Shown here: positions 48,738 through 62,940 of the stretch, one piece after another
How the letters are laid out: each line of letters opens with the position of its first letter
Position numbering within the stretch: position 1 is the first letter of the stretch
NCBI GenBank assembly: GCA_910592205.1
Contig: CAJVPJ010000009.1
Coordinates: 30,976-94,975, forward strand
Source of the DNA: Paraglomus occultum
Taxonomy: Eukaryota; Glomeromycota; Glomeromycetes; Paraglomerales; Paraglomeraceae
Length of the DNA: 64,000 nt
Reading direction: 5' to 3'
Translations under genes and position numbers: made by a program
The notes under the pieces: generated by a model
Told to the model about the DNA's origin: nothing
Database searches by the model: none
The model's input: the letters and a program-made list of their open reading frames with translations, nothing else

Positions 48738-49639
48738 TTAAACATTTGATGAATCAGATTTCAGCAGTTTAACAGAGTTGCAGTTGACATTACTTACTTG
48801 TAGCCATTCATCGCTGAGCGCTTCAGCTTCACGGATATCGAATACCTGAAGAGTAGCAAGCGGTAATATAAGCGATAACCGAGTCAATATCAAAAACTTA
48901 TCATACAAGTACCTTATTGACATCTGCCCTTTGTTGGAAATAGGTCTTTGCGCTCGCATACTATGATCAAATATGGAACGGTTGAAAAGCCGTAGAGAGA
49001 TAGTAGCGCTTAAAAAGAAAACAAATTTGACTTGAATCATACCAACATATGCAATTCCGGCTTGGTGGAAACTGGTGAATAATAAATAAGCACTAAAGGA
49101 TACGACTTTCGTCCATCGTTGTGCGTAAGCTAAGAAAATCAATGAAGCGCTTGAGATCAGATATTCTCAACGCTTATACAATAAAGTTAGGTGCAGTTAT
49201 GTACCTCGTAACTCAGTACAATGTATCGAGGGGAAGTTTCCGGGAGCTCTACGAAAGTATTGGTGAGCGTTAGTCGAAGCAAGATGATGGCTCTTCGTAC
49301 AAGTAGATTCATTCAATTACCTTCTACTAGATCTTCTAGTGTTATCTCATCATACACCTGGTCCTCGACAATACACAAGCGTTCTCGATCTATCTTTACT
49401 TGAAAGCAGCAGCCTTATCAGCGATTCTCAAATTTTTCACTGAATTCATTCAACCCTTCCAACTTACGTACGAATGCGGCACTGCCTTTCTGTGATCGTT
49501 TACTGAAACGAAACTTGCGAAGTTTCTGTAAAACTTCAGGGTCTATATCACAGGTCGACTGGGACTTTAGATATCGAAAGTGAACAGTCAATAAATCGAT
49601 CGGAAGAACAAAGTTTATACATGGGAAATACGTTACCAT
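48738..49639 (-). CDS. Glia maturation factor (ADF-H; Arp2/3 debranching)
   Basis: A small cytosolic actin regulator of the ADF/cofilin fold that binds Arp2/3 and removes actin branches. Seven exons are inferred: 49639-49637 (the start codon alone), 49564-49468, 49398-49321, 49248-49205, 49129-49043, 48960-48913, 48845-48738. They join to 154 residues. Family blocks appear in order: DPEVLQKLRKFRFSK, VLKIDRERLCIVEDQ, ITLEDLVEELPETSPRYIVLSYE, HNDGRKSYPLVLIYYSP, KPELHMLYASAK and VFDIREAEALSDEWLQ. That is the GMF layout rather than cofilin. Three joints rely on an AAG acceptor or a very short exon, but the protein alignment leaves little choice. After EWLQ a GTAAGT donor-like site occurs, so the last about 18 residues may be replaced by another exon. 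A coactosin gene, of the same fold, lies 11 kb away. Confidence 0.88.
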
Positions 49640-50027
49640 TTCGTGCGTGCGTTAAAGGGGGGACGATATGTTCCGGAATGAGACGCAGTATTAGATTAGA
49701 TTTGCGACGGGATCACAACAATCACTTCTCATGTACGCGAACTATACGAGTCACATTGCGGTATGGGATGGATGGATGATCAGGTGTAAATCATAGAAAT
49801 GGATGGAAAAAAGCTTGTATATAACGATCGCAACAGGTGATTCTTTTTACAGGCGACATTGATGGATATTATTTATTAAAATATCAGATAGCAAAGAAAA
49901 ACAATGTAAAGTACATATTGCCTCCGAATGTATTTGTAATCTTTCCCCCAATCTATGCGATGATAAGAGCGATAGTGATAGAGCAACAGTGTTTCATTTG
50001 TACAAGTTAATAACCGTTTTTGACTAT
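49640..50027. other. Spacer between the GMF and H4 genes
   Basis: Under 400 bases. Probably the GMF promoter plus the H4 3' region. Nothing else is seen. Confidence 0.5.
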
Positions 50028-51602
<1,575 letters not shown>

Positions 51603-51846
51603 AATTTTTGCTTACGATAAATTTTAACGACTCTTTCAAATTAATAATGTTATCACTGTGGTGTTATTGGAAATTTGTATTGCTGATAATGATTGAGACA
51701 TTTCTACTCTTTATTAATAACGTCTATAATAAATCTAGAGTTGCAATAATACCATATTCGTTTAAATCATCAATCATTGTAGATCGTTATGATTTTGTAC
51801 TTTTTCACTTTCAACGATAGTGTTTCGTCCATCGTTTATTGACAAA

Positions 51847-52149
51847 ATGACTAGCCACGTTCCCCTATGTATAAAAATTCTTTCTCAGAAGCCACTTACT
51901 CAATCTGAAGTTTCTTCTCAAATAAAGAAATTCTACTTTTCAACTCGTGATGAAGATATCTTTACGGATGAAACCCTGAATCGCTTGGAAAAGTTAACCA
52001 GTGTTCTGACCAAAGAACAAATCGAACCTAGCTTGAAAAAGAGAAAGCGGGAAGAGGAAAAACGGAACCAAGATTTATTGAAAGAGATGAAAGGCGAGAA
52101 GAGGGAGAAATTGGACCGTTGGCATATGCAGTCGCAGAGAAACGTGTAA
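51847..52149 (+). CDS. Short charged orphan protein, 100 residues
   Basis: A frame starting MTSHVPLCIKILSQKPLTQS. A helical segment EVSSQIKKFYFSTRDEDIF is followed by a strongly charged predicted coiled coil (EPSLKKRKREEEKRNQDLLK and on to LDRWHMQSQRNV). An in-frame ATG at 51820 would add nine residues. There is no membrane segment. The gene lies 245 bases downstream of H3 on the same strand, with its own leader. I do not recognise the family. Amino-acid use is protein-like and the frame fills the spacer, so a real small gene is more likely than not. Confidence 0.5.
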   Translation: MTSHVPLCIKILSQKPLTQSEVSSQIKKFYFSTRDEDIFTDETLNRLEKLTSVLTKEQIEPSLKKRKREEEKRNQDLLKEMKGEKREKLDRWHMQSQRNV

Positions 52150-52623
52150 TTACAGAGAATCGGATCGTTGGATTCGGATGTTGAATGGCATTGATAAAAG
52201 CAAAAAGACCAAATACGACTTTGCTAACGCTATTCATTCCATGATATTATACACTTGCAGTTCATTTATACATAGATATACCTCTTTATATAGTATTTGT
52301 TAAAGCAAAGAAATAAAGACAAAATTTACAAGAACGCTTCATCTTACAATGAAATACAGAGTCAAGATCATGCACTATTTATAGACATCAGGAAGTACCC
52401 TTCCAGATTGTGGTTAATTATATGATAACAATCGAGAACTATGTATATATAATCAAAATTTTTTACAGCTTTTTTTTTTACATATAATGCAAAGATTATT
52501 CTAGCAAACAAGCAATAAATCAAGAAAAGAAAAGGAAAAAAAAAAGAGAAAGTTTCTGTATAAACATAAAATAAACACACCATATTCATACTTACCCCCC
52601 TTTCAAATGTTCATAAAACTCAC
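52150..52623. other. Convergent 3' spacer
   Basis: AT-rich, poly-A/T-rich region between the 100-aa orphan and the BCAS3 stop codon. No gene is seen. Confidence 0.5.
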
Positions 52624-55600
52624 TCAGCTCTCACCAGGCAGCGCAATTTCATTATCTCCATCAGGTGAGAAGAAGAAATTCCCTTCCTCGCCTAAGTAAT
52701 CAAGTTCAGAATCATCCGGAAGAGCCGACGATTCAACAGGCAACGAAGACTCGGTATGAGGGACATTTGCGAAATGATCGCCAGCGAGATTGAAATCTGG
52801 CACTTGGGCTAGAAGAGTTACTGAAGATGAATCGCTAGAAACAGATTCAGACAAATGGTTAGAACTCTGGTTGGAGGGTTGGTTGGAAAGTTGGCTGGAG
52901 GGTTGGCTGGAGGGTTGGCTGGAGGGTTGGCTGGAGGGTTGGTTGGAGGGTTGGTTGGAGGGTTGGTTGGAGGGTTGGCTGGAGGGTTGGCTGGAGGGTT
53001 GCTCGACAACTTTGACCGATGGTTCCACCAATCCGTTAGATCTCATTGGCGAAGTCGACGACCTTTTCGTTGTTGAACTGAAAATTTCTGTAGATTCCTG
53101 GGCGCGATGTACGTGATGGGCATCTTCAAAGGAGAGTGGTGTGGACGGATGTACTGGCTCGAAATCAAGTCGTGTATTTATTGCATTCATGATGTTTGCT
53201 AAAAAATGTAAACACGTATCAGTACAAAAAACAAAAATTTACCATCACTTGTCCATTGTTATACTTACCAGAAATCTCGTCACTCCCTAAAACTCTGTCT
53301 GGTTCAAGTACAACTGCCGTCGTGCCTTCGACGTCTTTTCTAACCTCTACTTTTTCTGCTTCAGGAACTCTCCCTTCTTTAATAGCCTCAATCGACTCTG
53401 CACCCTTAAAGGTTTGTAGAGTGAACTGAGGTGTGAGGAATAGTGGTGGAGGCAAAGACATACGCGATGTAGTATGCGTAGAGATCTCAGCCTGGGAAAG
53501 CCATTTTCTGCTGAGAGCTTCGCTGTTAGCTATATTTATCCCGTTGCTCTTGGTATTGGAAGGGATTTCATATCCATTCCTAACCTCTTTCCAATCAGAA
53601 CCCCTGAAAACTTTCCATTCTGCTACATCATCGTATTTAACAAACAATTCTATTTCCTCCCCTTTAGCGTCCTTTCTGCCATCTTTATAAGTACTGCTAC
53701 CAGTTCCCATTGCAACGACACCAGCGGCTCCACCGACTAAAGCTCGGCCCACATTAGCAACTGCTGCTGCCGTTGGGTTAGATGCATCATCTTTAGAAAC
53801 CTGATCGCGGCGTGCAATGCCTTCCATCCGAATACGATGGAGTGTTAATATTCCCGATGGGTGGAACGTCAAAAGTTGTTGATGATTGACATTAGTGAGA
53901 GAAGCTGCATTCGTTGAGGATGAAGACGAATCTGTGGAAAGATATGAAGGAATGGTCAATGACGACGGAGAAGATAATGACGGAGGCTGTATCAACGGTT
54001 GAGGAGCTTGACTCCACCGACTTGTTCGTCCTCTAGTTTGTGCATTAGGTTTATGGTTGTGTTGAGGAAATGAAACCCCATTAGCTGGCGTCGGAGTTTT
54101 GGAGCTTTTCTTATTAATAGCTCCGACAGTACTTGCATGCACATCTCGCGCGTTGGAATTCAAAAACTTTAAACACATTGATAGCGATCTTTTCATGAAC
54201 GGTAATGCAGCAGCATTCTGATGTTGCATCCATAAATTCGAATGATTGCTGTACGATTGCTCTCTTCCGTACACAATAGTAGATGAAGGTGTAGAATCAA
54301 CTGATCCTAGTGTGTACAGCTCATTCGCAAAAGGAAATGGCTGTGTCGACGAGTCGGCCGGATCTTGAGGAAGAGGCGTTCTGGGCTTTATTCGGATTAT
54401 TGGAGATTGCGACGTTGTGTCGTGCTGAGATGGATGAAAAAATTCGACGTGAAAAAGGTTTTGAATAGTGGTTAGAAATGCTGTCATGAACATGTCTGGT
54501 TATAGCATCAACAGCTAACAATGAAATCAATTAATAGTCCTAACCTCATCGCCTTTCGGCGATACTTACCCATTCATCAATGTTGCTAACTCGACCTCTC
54601 AAATGTGCTCTAACATCCATTGGCCCACCAAACGGATTGATGCCAAACACATGTACTGTTCCTCTTCCCGTAGCTACACCGCACCACCTACTGTCCCCAC
54701 TCCACGCCACTCCGTTTTCACCAACGCTAGCATTCGTATAACCCCGTGAAAGTTTGTACAAATGTCTGACGGGTTTGCGGTTTCCGGGTCGTCGTCTACC
54801 GAGAATTTCAAACACATGAAAAGTCTGACCCGACATCGAGGTTGTGAAAAGAAGGGTTCCCGACGGGCTGAAGGAAAGTTGGGATATGGGATTGGTGTGC
54901 GGTTGGAAGTGAGCGAGTACGGGAAGAGTCAGCGATGCATTTTTGCGGTGAGCGTGAACGGTTGAGACGGGTTTAGGGGCGCCAGGAACAGTGGTGTAAG
55001 AGATCGGTATTAAATCGCGGATAATTATCTGATGTAGGAAATTTTAATGCAAGTTTAATTAAATTTGGTTTGAAGTTCATTAACCTGTTTCGTAATATCG
55101 ATAAGCCATTTTGATACTCGTCACTTCGTCCCCATTTCATGACGTTCGTTGCAAACACTCACCGCACCAACAGCCCCAATGTTTTCATCATTACTATTTC
55201 CATGAAAGCCATTCTCACCAACATCTCCGTTTGTATTACTTTCCGAACTTCCAACTCGAAATAAATTGTTTGATGGAGACAACTGTGGAGAAGGATTTGA
55301 CCGAGCTATTCCGCCCGTCGCGATGTTGTTTGCATCGACAGAGCCGTTTATATTGATAGGTTGAGTTGAAGAATGGTAGGGTAGAGTTGAGGTTACATGA
55401 GGTGGAGAGAGAAAGTATGAGGATAGGGCTTGGTAGCCGTAGTCGCCTGGAAACGGAAAAGCGTGGCTTTAATGTTAAATAACTGGCGAAATTCCAAGTT
55501 GATATAAATTATCCTTTGTTCTGATTCACCCTAACAATTTCCCTCCCTGATTTGTTCCTTTCCTTTCGACTTACCCAAAATTCTGACTCCGTTAACAACT

Positions 55601-57606
55601 TCTTTGGCAACACCTTTAGCAACATCTCCATAACCTTTATCCCACGCCCCTCCATTCTCATAGTATGCGCCTTCCCCATCTCCAAGCATGCTCTCGTCTC
55701 CGTACGCAGCCCCGTCCGCTTGTGTATTGCCACTACCCAACCCGCTGGCCAAAAATGCCATAACTCCACTTCGTTCGTTTTTCACCCGATTCGGGGCTGT
55801 AGTCGTTGCGTATGCCAACAGTCGTGAACTAAGAGTAAAGACAGGAACCCTAGTGGTCGGGTGCACCGCTACATCCGTCAGGGGCGATGAATGGAGCGGA
55901 GCCAGGTTAAGAGTCGAGCGAACGTAAAGTCGAGGAGGAAATGCCGTGGACTATTTATAACAGAAAATATGCCGTACGATATCAGAACGTGTGAATTGAT
56001 TCGGGATGAGAGTGTGATGTAAAAAAAATGATAATCGGAAATTGCAGCAAAAAGTTCAGGCATTTTCCTTTCCCAATCGTTGATCCACTTACAAAAACAA
56101 CGACCCGATCATTACACTTGATTCCCACAATCGTTCCCTCATGATCAAAATGCCATCGCGTAATAAGTTCACATGAACTTAACGAAAATAGCTTCACAAC
56201 AGCTTTTGAGCGAGAGTTATTTGTGTAGATGTCTGATGCATTGTCTTCTTGTGGTGCACAGCTGCGAAAAGAAAGGAGAAAAGTCGAAAAAAGTCATGCA
56301 TCCGTCTGATTCTTTTAAAACGATATATATTGCATGCCCGTAAAGAATATAGTGCAGGTCTTTCAACATAGATGTATAAAACTTACACTAGGGCAGCTAA
56401 TGGTCGATACTTTTTGTATGGATCTTCTCTTGATGTTTCACGTGGAGTTGGGATTATCTAAAGAACAAATTAGATTAGATGATTGTATTACAGAACAGAG
56501 TCCCGACTTGGTGCTATTTTTCTGTAAATTCGTTTCTCTTGCTCTCCCTCAATTTCATCCTATTTGCCTTACCTTGATATAATACACATTTCCTATCTCT
56601 CTATCATGTTTAATAGACACCATTTCCTGAACATTATCCAATGAAGTAATATCCCAAATCTGAAAACCATCCGTGTATCCTAGACATAAGACCGATTGAC
56701 TGTAAAGACAAGAATTAATACCAGGATGTTAATACACGGAATAAATAGTTTCATAAATAGTAAGATATCTTGCTTATGTATGTTAGGATTGGGTCAAGAT
56801 TTAAATTTACAACAATGGTGTAACCTTGAATGGTCCTTAATTTCTCGTATTTCCTTATTGGGTAATACCATCCTTAATATATTTTTGACTTTTTCTCGCA
56901 AGTCCATCGCATCGAATACCAATCCTCTAATAAACTCACCTTCCAACACCTTCTCCAATCTCGTCGAATCCGCTGTACAAGATCATATCTTTTCTTGACT
57001 CAGTTTGCCCGTGCGTTTGCAACTGCATCATATTCTCCGCGTTCTGATCAATGTCATCGTCAGGATACGAGGCTTTAGGATTACCATTCGTAGTGCCATC
57101 CATACTACTACTAATAGCATTGTGATGACCCCGCAAACTAGCATCGTGTACATAATTAAATCCATTCCCAATCCTCCCGTTTCCTCCGTGATTGCCATAA
57201 TATCCTCCATTAAACTGAGAGTAAGTATCCGTTTGGCTGCCGGCAACCTTTCGGAGAGACAGATGTGATGGGAGATAAGGAGTCACGTACGTCGATAGAC
57301 CTTGAATAGCGGAAGTCAAGGATTCGAGAGTGGAAGGGTCTCTGCATTAGAAGGTAAAATGATAGGGATTCGGAGTCAGAGGTTAAGAACGCACGTAGAT
57401 GGCTGAGCAAAGACTTGAATCGACGATGAGCAGAGAATGAGAAGTGATTTACGAGTGTTGCAACATTTGATGTGTATTACGATATAATTATACATAAATG
57501 GCATGTTGTAGATTCCCTTCCTGTTTCCACCTCTACTTTCTGCTAATACTTACTGCAAGTACTTTGGTTCGACTCTGACTCCAGTGACATTATTTTCGTT
57601 GGACAT
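52624..57606 (-). CDS. BCAS3-family WD-repeat protein
   Basis: A large beta-propeller protein. Animal BCAS3 acts in cytoskeletal migration and, with C16orf70/PHAF1, at phagophores. Ten exons: 57606-57554, 57341-56940, 56699-56573, 56457-56387, 56261-56093, 55950-55575, 55446-55163, 55028-54570, 54424-53269, 53198-52624. They join to 1223 residues. Propeller blocks include SVLCLGYTDGFQIWDI, GTIVGIKCNDRVVVF, AFPPRLYVRSTLNLAPLH, SSRLLAYATTTAPNR, QLSFSPSGTLLFTTSMSGQT, HLYKLSRGYTNAS and WSGDSRWCGVATGRGTVHVF. The BCAS3 domain follows (FHPSGILTLHRI, then KYDDVAEWKVFRGSDWKEVR). The order matches the family. Low-complexity inserts rich in G, N and S sit between blades. The C-terminus carries eleven or so QPSS/QPSN tetrapeptides (12-bp DNA repeat) and an acidic end. 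Exon phases all agree. The protein is longer than animal BCAS3 (about 900). Confidence 0.92.
52867..53001 (-). repeat. 12-bp in-frame tandem repeat (QPSS/QPSN)
   Basis: About eleven copies of a 12-bp unit (plus strand GGTTGGCTGGAG, with variants GGTTGGTTGGAG and one GGAAAGTTGG). On the coding strand they encode QPSS or QPSN tetrapeptides in the tail of the BCAS3 protein. The unit length is a multiple of three, so copy changes keep the frame. Confidence 0.95.
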
Positions 57607-60600
57607 TATGCAGAGCGATGCGTGAGTATGTGTGAATAATAGGAGTAGAAGATATTATACTATATTGGTCGTTAACGTGTGCAAATTACAGTAGTATAGT
57701 GATTAGTGTGAATAGTTGGGTGGGCTGCTAGTAGTCTGGCTCGCTCTCCCCAATACACCAGTTTGATATTATATTATATGTAGAAGTTGTCTCTAGTTGT
57801 TATATCTATGTCGTCTCGTTCTATGAAGTAATACAGGCAGTTAAGGTGCGGGGGGAGTGTTCAGTTGGCAAGGTGAGTTAAATATAAAGATTGATGATAT
57901 GGATGAGATATATTAAGTATAATATAACCAACAGTATAAATAAATAAAATATACATACATTTATACTGTCTTTATCTACGCAGTCATTGTGCTAGGTTTG
58001 GTGTTCAGGTAAGGCGATTTCTGTGACCTCAATCACATATTAATATATATTATTTATTTTAAAGTATTTCCCTGTGCGGTCAATCTCATTACGTTTGGTC
58101 ACTTTTAACCTAACCTAAAAATAAGTGTGAGTCATGGTTGCAATTCAACATCTGCGCCCTGTTTACACGTTAACCAGTCATCGTGTTGCATCAGATGCGG
58201 CCACCGTTCGTCAGCATTTGGTGGTGTACGTAAAAGTGCAATAAATGGGGCCAACGACAAGGCAGATAGTATAAAACGTGTGTCTTAATACCGATTTAAT
58301 ACCGATGGCGTAGAGATTATTGATAGACAATGACGATTTGTTAATTATTGAATGCGTCATATAAATTATTTTTAAACGACTCGTATGTTGCACAATACCG
58401 GCAACATTGTGCATATACCAATTTGACTGATATGGTTGATAATGATGTATAAACAACTATTGAGGGTAAAGGCAATTATCTGAGTTTTGAAAGCGAATGC
58501 ACAGGATATTAGCTGTGAAGCTCATAGGGTATAATTGACACTCGTAATTCGTAGCAAGAAAATATATCCGCTGCGCGATTACAGCGTGATGCTCGTCGGC
58601 AGATGCGATTTTAGGATGTCATAATCGACTGCAATCATGTGAACTTGATGCTGTTTTGGGATATGGAGATGTTGTATGGTGATATTATTATGTCAAGGTT
58701 CGATAATAACTTTTATTGGATAACACGACAATATCGAAAACAATATACTGTTAATCCTATGAGGCGGTGATTTAATATAATCACAATCTATTAATATCAC
58801 ATGATCATTATCCGCATCGTCGCTTATCCTCTATTAGAAATTATGACAATTGTGAAACTGTTAATTCAACAAAAGCGTGGGAAAGTTCTCGAACACTTGA
58901 AGAAAAGGGGTTTAGAATATTTTTCAAAAACCACCGTTTCCGATGATAGCTGGTTTTAGACTTGCCAAACACTGTCTTACAGATTATAACAATTCCTTTG
59001 CTATCTTTTTACGTGAACGTTAATGTCAAATGAGCATTATCGCATGCAACATAAGAATTCGTATTCCGATATACAGTCAAAGCCGTAAGCCAAACAACAT
59101 GAGAACATGTATGATCTATTACAAATTGTGACAAAAAAGTTCATTGTAACGAGATCCCATTGACTGCATTCTGCTTTTACTCATCTCGAGAGTTTTTTAC
59201 ACAATATCTGCTCCTGTAAATTTCCAAGCGTTAAAAGCGGACACACTGCAACATGTGTTTGAAATTCGCTAATCAGAGTAAAAATTGACGCAACCAAATT
59301 ATTTTACTACTATTCGTATCGGTGCTCATATGTGAATCAGCTTCAGCATAAAATCGATTCAAATTATCGGGATGCGAGGCAACAAATATATTTTCCTTCT
59401 GTGTTTCGATTTGTCGGCTACGTGTTGAATGTGTTGTTCAAACGGTGAACACGTCATGTACATATTCTAGCTAACTTTGACGCCCATTAAACTTTAATTA
59501 TAACTAATACTTGCTTAACTTGTTTCCAACGCTGCATCATTTCTGTAGACTTCTCAATATAATTTAATACTAGAATAATTGTTCTTATTTTAATTCGCAT
59601 CCTTAAGACATAAAAATTTTTTCGTATTAGCTGATATCGGGAAGCGATTTAAGATTTTGAAAAGAGCCTCCAAAGTTCTGTCGGCTTGGGAATTCTTTTT
59701 CAAACGTAAATTACCATTAGCAAATGTATAAAGCATAACTATGGCTAGGGCTAAGGGTATTTTTTTGTTGAAGAAATATACGGAGAAAAGCTCTATTTGA
59801 GCAATTGCTTAGTATTAATATTAACTACTGTAAGTATACAACTTTATTCCAACATGTTTTATCTCAAAAAGCTTTTTCCTATCGCTAAATGTAATTCGTA
59901 TAATAGCTTATCTAATATTGAGACTTTTCGTTTTCTTTATGTTTATAAGGCTGTATCTTTCCTTTTATTAGCATTTTCTACTCCAATTAATTTGCTGCTG
60001 GTTATTCTAATTTACTCAAGGCTATTGCTTTTTCCTAATATGCTAAAGCATTTTCCAATTACTGCAATGCTTAATGCCAGCTGCTGACATGATATTTAGC
60101 TCCGTGCATTAGTCAACTGCGAAAACTCGCATAGAGTAGCGTTTTTGCCAATGCCAATTCTACGTTACAATAGATCAAGTCCTAAATTCCCATTCTAGAA
60201 CCGCGTCTAATTATCACGTGCTGCTATGGAAGTTATATTAGCATTTATCTAACTCTTGAGCCTCTGGTGTTGTATAAACTCGTTGAATTCTTTAATTCAC
60301 TATCTCTGAACCTTTCACACTTTTGATTTAATACTGGGTAGGTACGGGTAAGTTAAGCGTTAGGAGCATTTTCTATTTGTGATTAACAGGTATACACTGT
60401 ATTGCAGAACAGCGTTACTGTGAACGATACAACAATTACTGCGAGATCGCTAATGTTTAATATTCAAATTGGGTACGATTAATGTGGCACAAATCCAGTC
60501 CCACACATACTTGCATATTTTTTCTTCCTTTCAGGCACCAAGTTTCATTCATCTTTACTGTAATCCAAATCTTTTCGAATCCTTCTCGCATTATTTCGCC

Positions 60601-60814
60601 TCATTATCAGGCTTGTCGACTTACATTCTGGCTAAATACCCAACTGTTGGATGTATGCTTGTTAGGTGTGCCAAGTGTTCACAATAATAGTAATTAGTTA
60701 ATTTATGTCCATTACCAACATTAATGACAATTTGTATTTTGTTGCTGTCAGCAAAAAGCAGGAACGATAGATATACGATAGATATATACAAAGGAACAAA
60801 AATTAGACAATATA
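57607..60814. other. Intergenic, 3.2 kb without supported gene
   Basis: The BCAS3 upstream region followed by AT-rich sequence. Frames such as 59797-60087 encode hydrophobic AT-codon strings without a domain. I see no RNA gene or element. The stretch 59900-60090 may be an old coding relic. Confidence 0.45.
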
Positions 60815-61770
60815 ATGGCGGATGTTGAGGATCCGGTAATAAGGGAGACATACGAAGAAGTTAGAGATGACAGAAATGATACAAACTGGTAGCGTTTGTT
60901 GGGAGAACTGCGATTTATTGGGTTTGTAATTGGGTTGACGCTAGGAGCGTAATGGAGCATATCTCAAAATAGACATGGAATTGCATTCATGGTTATGTCG
61001 ATATATGTCGTTCTTATATTTTATAAGCCCCCCCCCCCCTTTACCGTTATTGTTTCATTACCTTCTTTATTCATATCAATCATTATACCGCTTCCTAACG
61101 TTCTATCCAACTTTCATCGACTTCCTATTCCCTTACATACTCTCGATTATTATGGTATAGGTTGATTCTCCAGTATGAAAGTGAGAAATCCGACAAATTG
61201 ATTTTAGCTGCGAAAGGTAATTATATCGCAACATACTTTGTATTACAAGTACCTCCAATATCTCAACTCGCGCAACATCCTTCCATGCTCTTACACTTGT
61301 CACAATCACACTAAACCCTTCACAATCTAGGCCCTGGAGGATTAGAAGAATTTACCGAACAGCTCTCTCCAGATCAAGCAGCATTCGGATATCTTCGAAT
61401 GAACGTATCTAATGACGAATTATCCGTGAGAACCAAATTTGTGTTTGTTACATGGATTGGGAGTCGAGTCAAGGTTTTGAGAAAGGCAAAGTTAAGCGTA
61501 CATGTGAGCGATGTCAAGAGGGTGTTGAATGTAAGTACGGGTTGGATTGGGTGTATAGGAATTGTGATATACGAGATGTGGCCAAGGTGTTAGACTCGTG
61601 AATGCTGATTGGATTTTCATTTGCGCACAAAATTCCCCCTGCTTTCCAATTAGGCGTATGCAATTGAAATCACTGCACACGACAAAAACGACTTTATTGA
61701 GTCTGAAATTTTAACTCAACTCAGAAAGGCAGGCGGTGCTAACTATGATAGAGGGTCTCACAATTATTGA
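60815..61770 (+). CDS. Coactosin-like actin-binding protein (ADF-H)
   Basis: A small cytosolic F-actin binding protein of the ADF-H fold. Four exons (60815-60888, 61161-61216, 61331-61530, 61654-61770) join to 148 residues, close to the usual 142. It starts MADVEDPVIRETYEEVRDDR, then NDTNWLILQYE, DKLILAAKGPGGLEEFTEQL, FGYLRMNVSNDELSVRTKFV, VTWIGSRVKVLRKAKLSVHV and YAIEITAHDKND. These are hallmark coactosin blocks. Introns are bounded by GTAGCG/TATAG, GTAATT/TCTAG and GTAAGT/ATTAG. The gene looks intact. The first intron (272 bases) contains a poly-C run at about 61027-61039. Confidence 0.93.
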
Positions 61771-62940
61771 TTAAGAAAGAACATTAGATAAATGAGGCGA
61801 CCGGGACAGGTTCAGGGGGTGGGAATGAGAGATTAAAATATTGATCATGTGTACGGATGTTTTATTTGTAAATGTCATGTGCCGTCCCTTTGAATAATCA
61901 TAGATTTCTTTTTTAGAGATATACCGCGTTTGGGGCGGCTGGGGTAAGGCGAAACGGGTGTGTGACTCATAATTAATAGCCGTTTGTCTAGACCAGTCCT
62001 TGGGTCTTTATTTCTTAACTTGCATTGATATGGAAAGTAGGCTAAGAGATTACCAGGGCTAAAGCCATAGTGGTGTTGATAAAATGGGGTATGCTGCAAC
62101 AAAACCAAACATTTGACTATGCCGGTTTGGCTGAAAAATTGCTAGAGTGACTGGCCCTTTCCCATTCTTAAAAATACATTTCTTTCTTTATTTCACTGGG
62201 TTTTGGGTCCGGTTGTCACCAGCAGGTTTAGCTTCAGATTGCTGCCCTTACTACAACGATGTCATTTGTTATGCTAATTTTATATTTGTTAGTAATAATT
62301 TACTACTCCCTAACGAATATCTCCTATGCGTATCCAAGTAAGCATACTAGTACCCGCGGAATCGAAGGGGAATTATATAAGGCAGACTCCGACTCGGTGT
62401 TTTGACTAATCAGAAAACGTCACTCGTCTCAAACTAGTTAGATTAATAATTGAATCGAATTCGCGAGTCAGCTCTTGCCTTTGGAACTTGACACTTGGGG
62501 GTATTTCTTTGCTCGAAGCAAATTCTGACATATATTCAGTATCGAACGAATTGATATTACAATCGCAATGATTGCAAGGAACAGAAAAATTGAATTTCGA
62601 AGGCCGATTTATTTAATACTACTCCATGATATCTGTGGACTGTTAACAACAAAACGGAAGAATATAATTTTGTAAGAAAACTGAATAAAGACTGATGAAC
62701 AGGATTCAGTTTATTGACAAAACAAATGTTAATTCACTAAATGCAGTATCTTATCAATATGTTGTTAGAAAAGCAAAAAAAAAGTGAGAATCATGCTTAG
62801 CTGACAAAAGCAACAAGACCGCCAGATCAAATATAATAGGAGATTGCCAAAAGAACAAAGCTTGCCATTCACTGATAGAGTTCTGGCGTCTATTTCCATA
62901 AGCATCACCATGACTTATATATCAAGAATAAGACTCAAAT
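61771..62940. other. Intergenic with one repeat trace
   Basis: AT-rich spacer, no gene. Contains the weak third match to dispersed repeat family 2 (62080-62140). Confidence 0.45.
62080..62140 (+). repeat. Possible repeat family 2, copy 3 (partial)
   Basis: ATGGGGTATGCTGCAACAAA and the later TTTGACTATG...GGCTGA resemble the left part of copy 1 at 32453-32530. The match is short and may be fortuitous. Confidence 0.35.

Noticed and set aside
52790-53116. Plus-strand frame with a repeated WLEG motif over the BCAS3 tail
   Set aside because: Antisense reading of the 12-bp repeat. The minus strand is fixed as coding by the exon chain of BCAS3.
59797-60087. 96-codon hydrophobic frame
   Set aside because: No domain, no leader-like sequence, AT-biased codons only.
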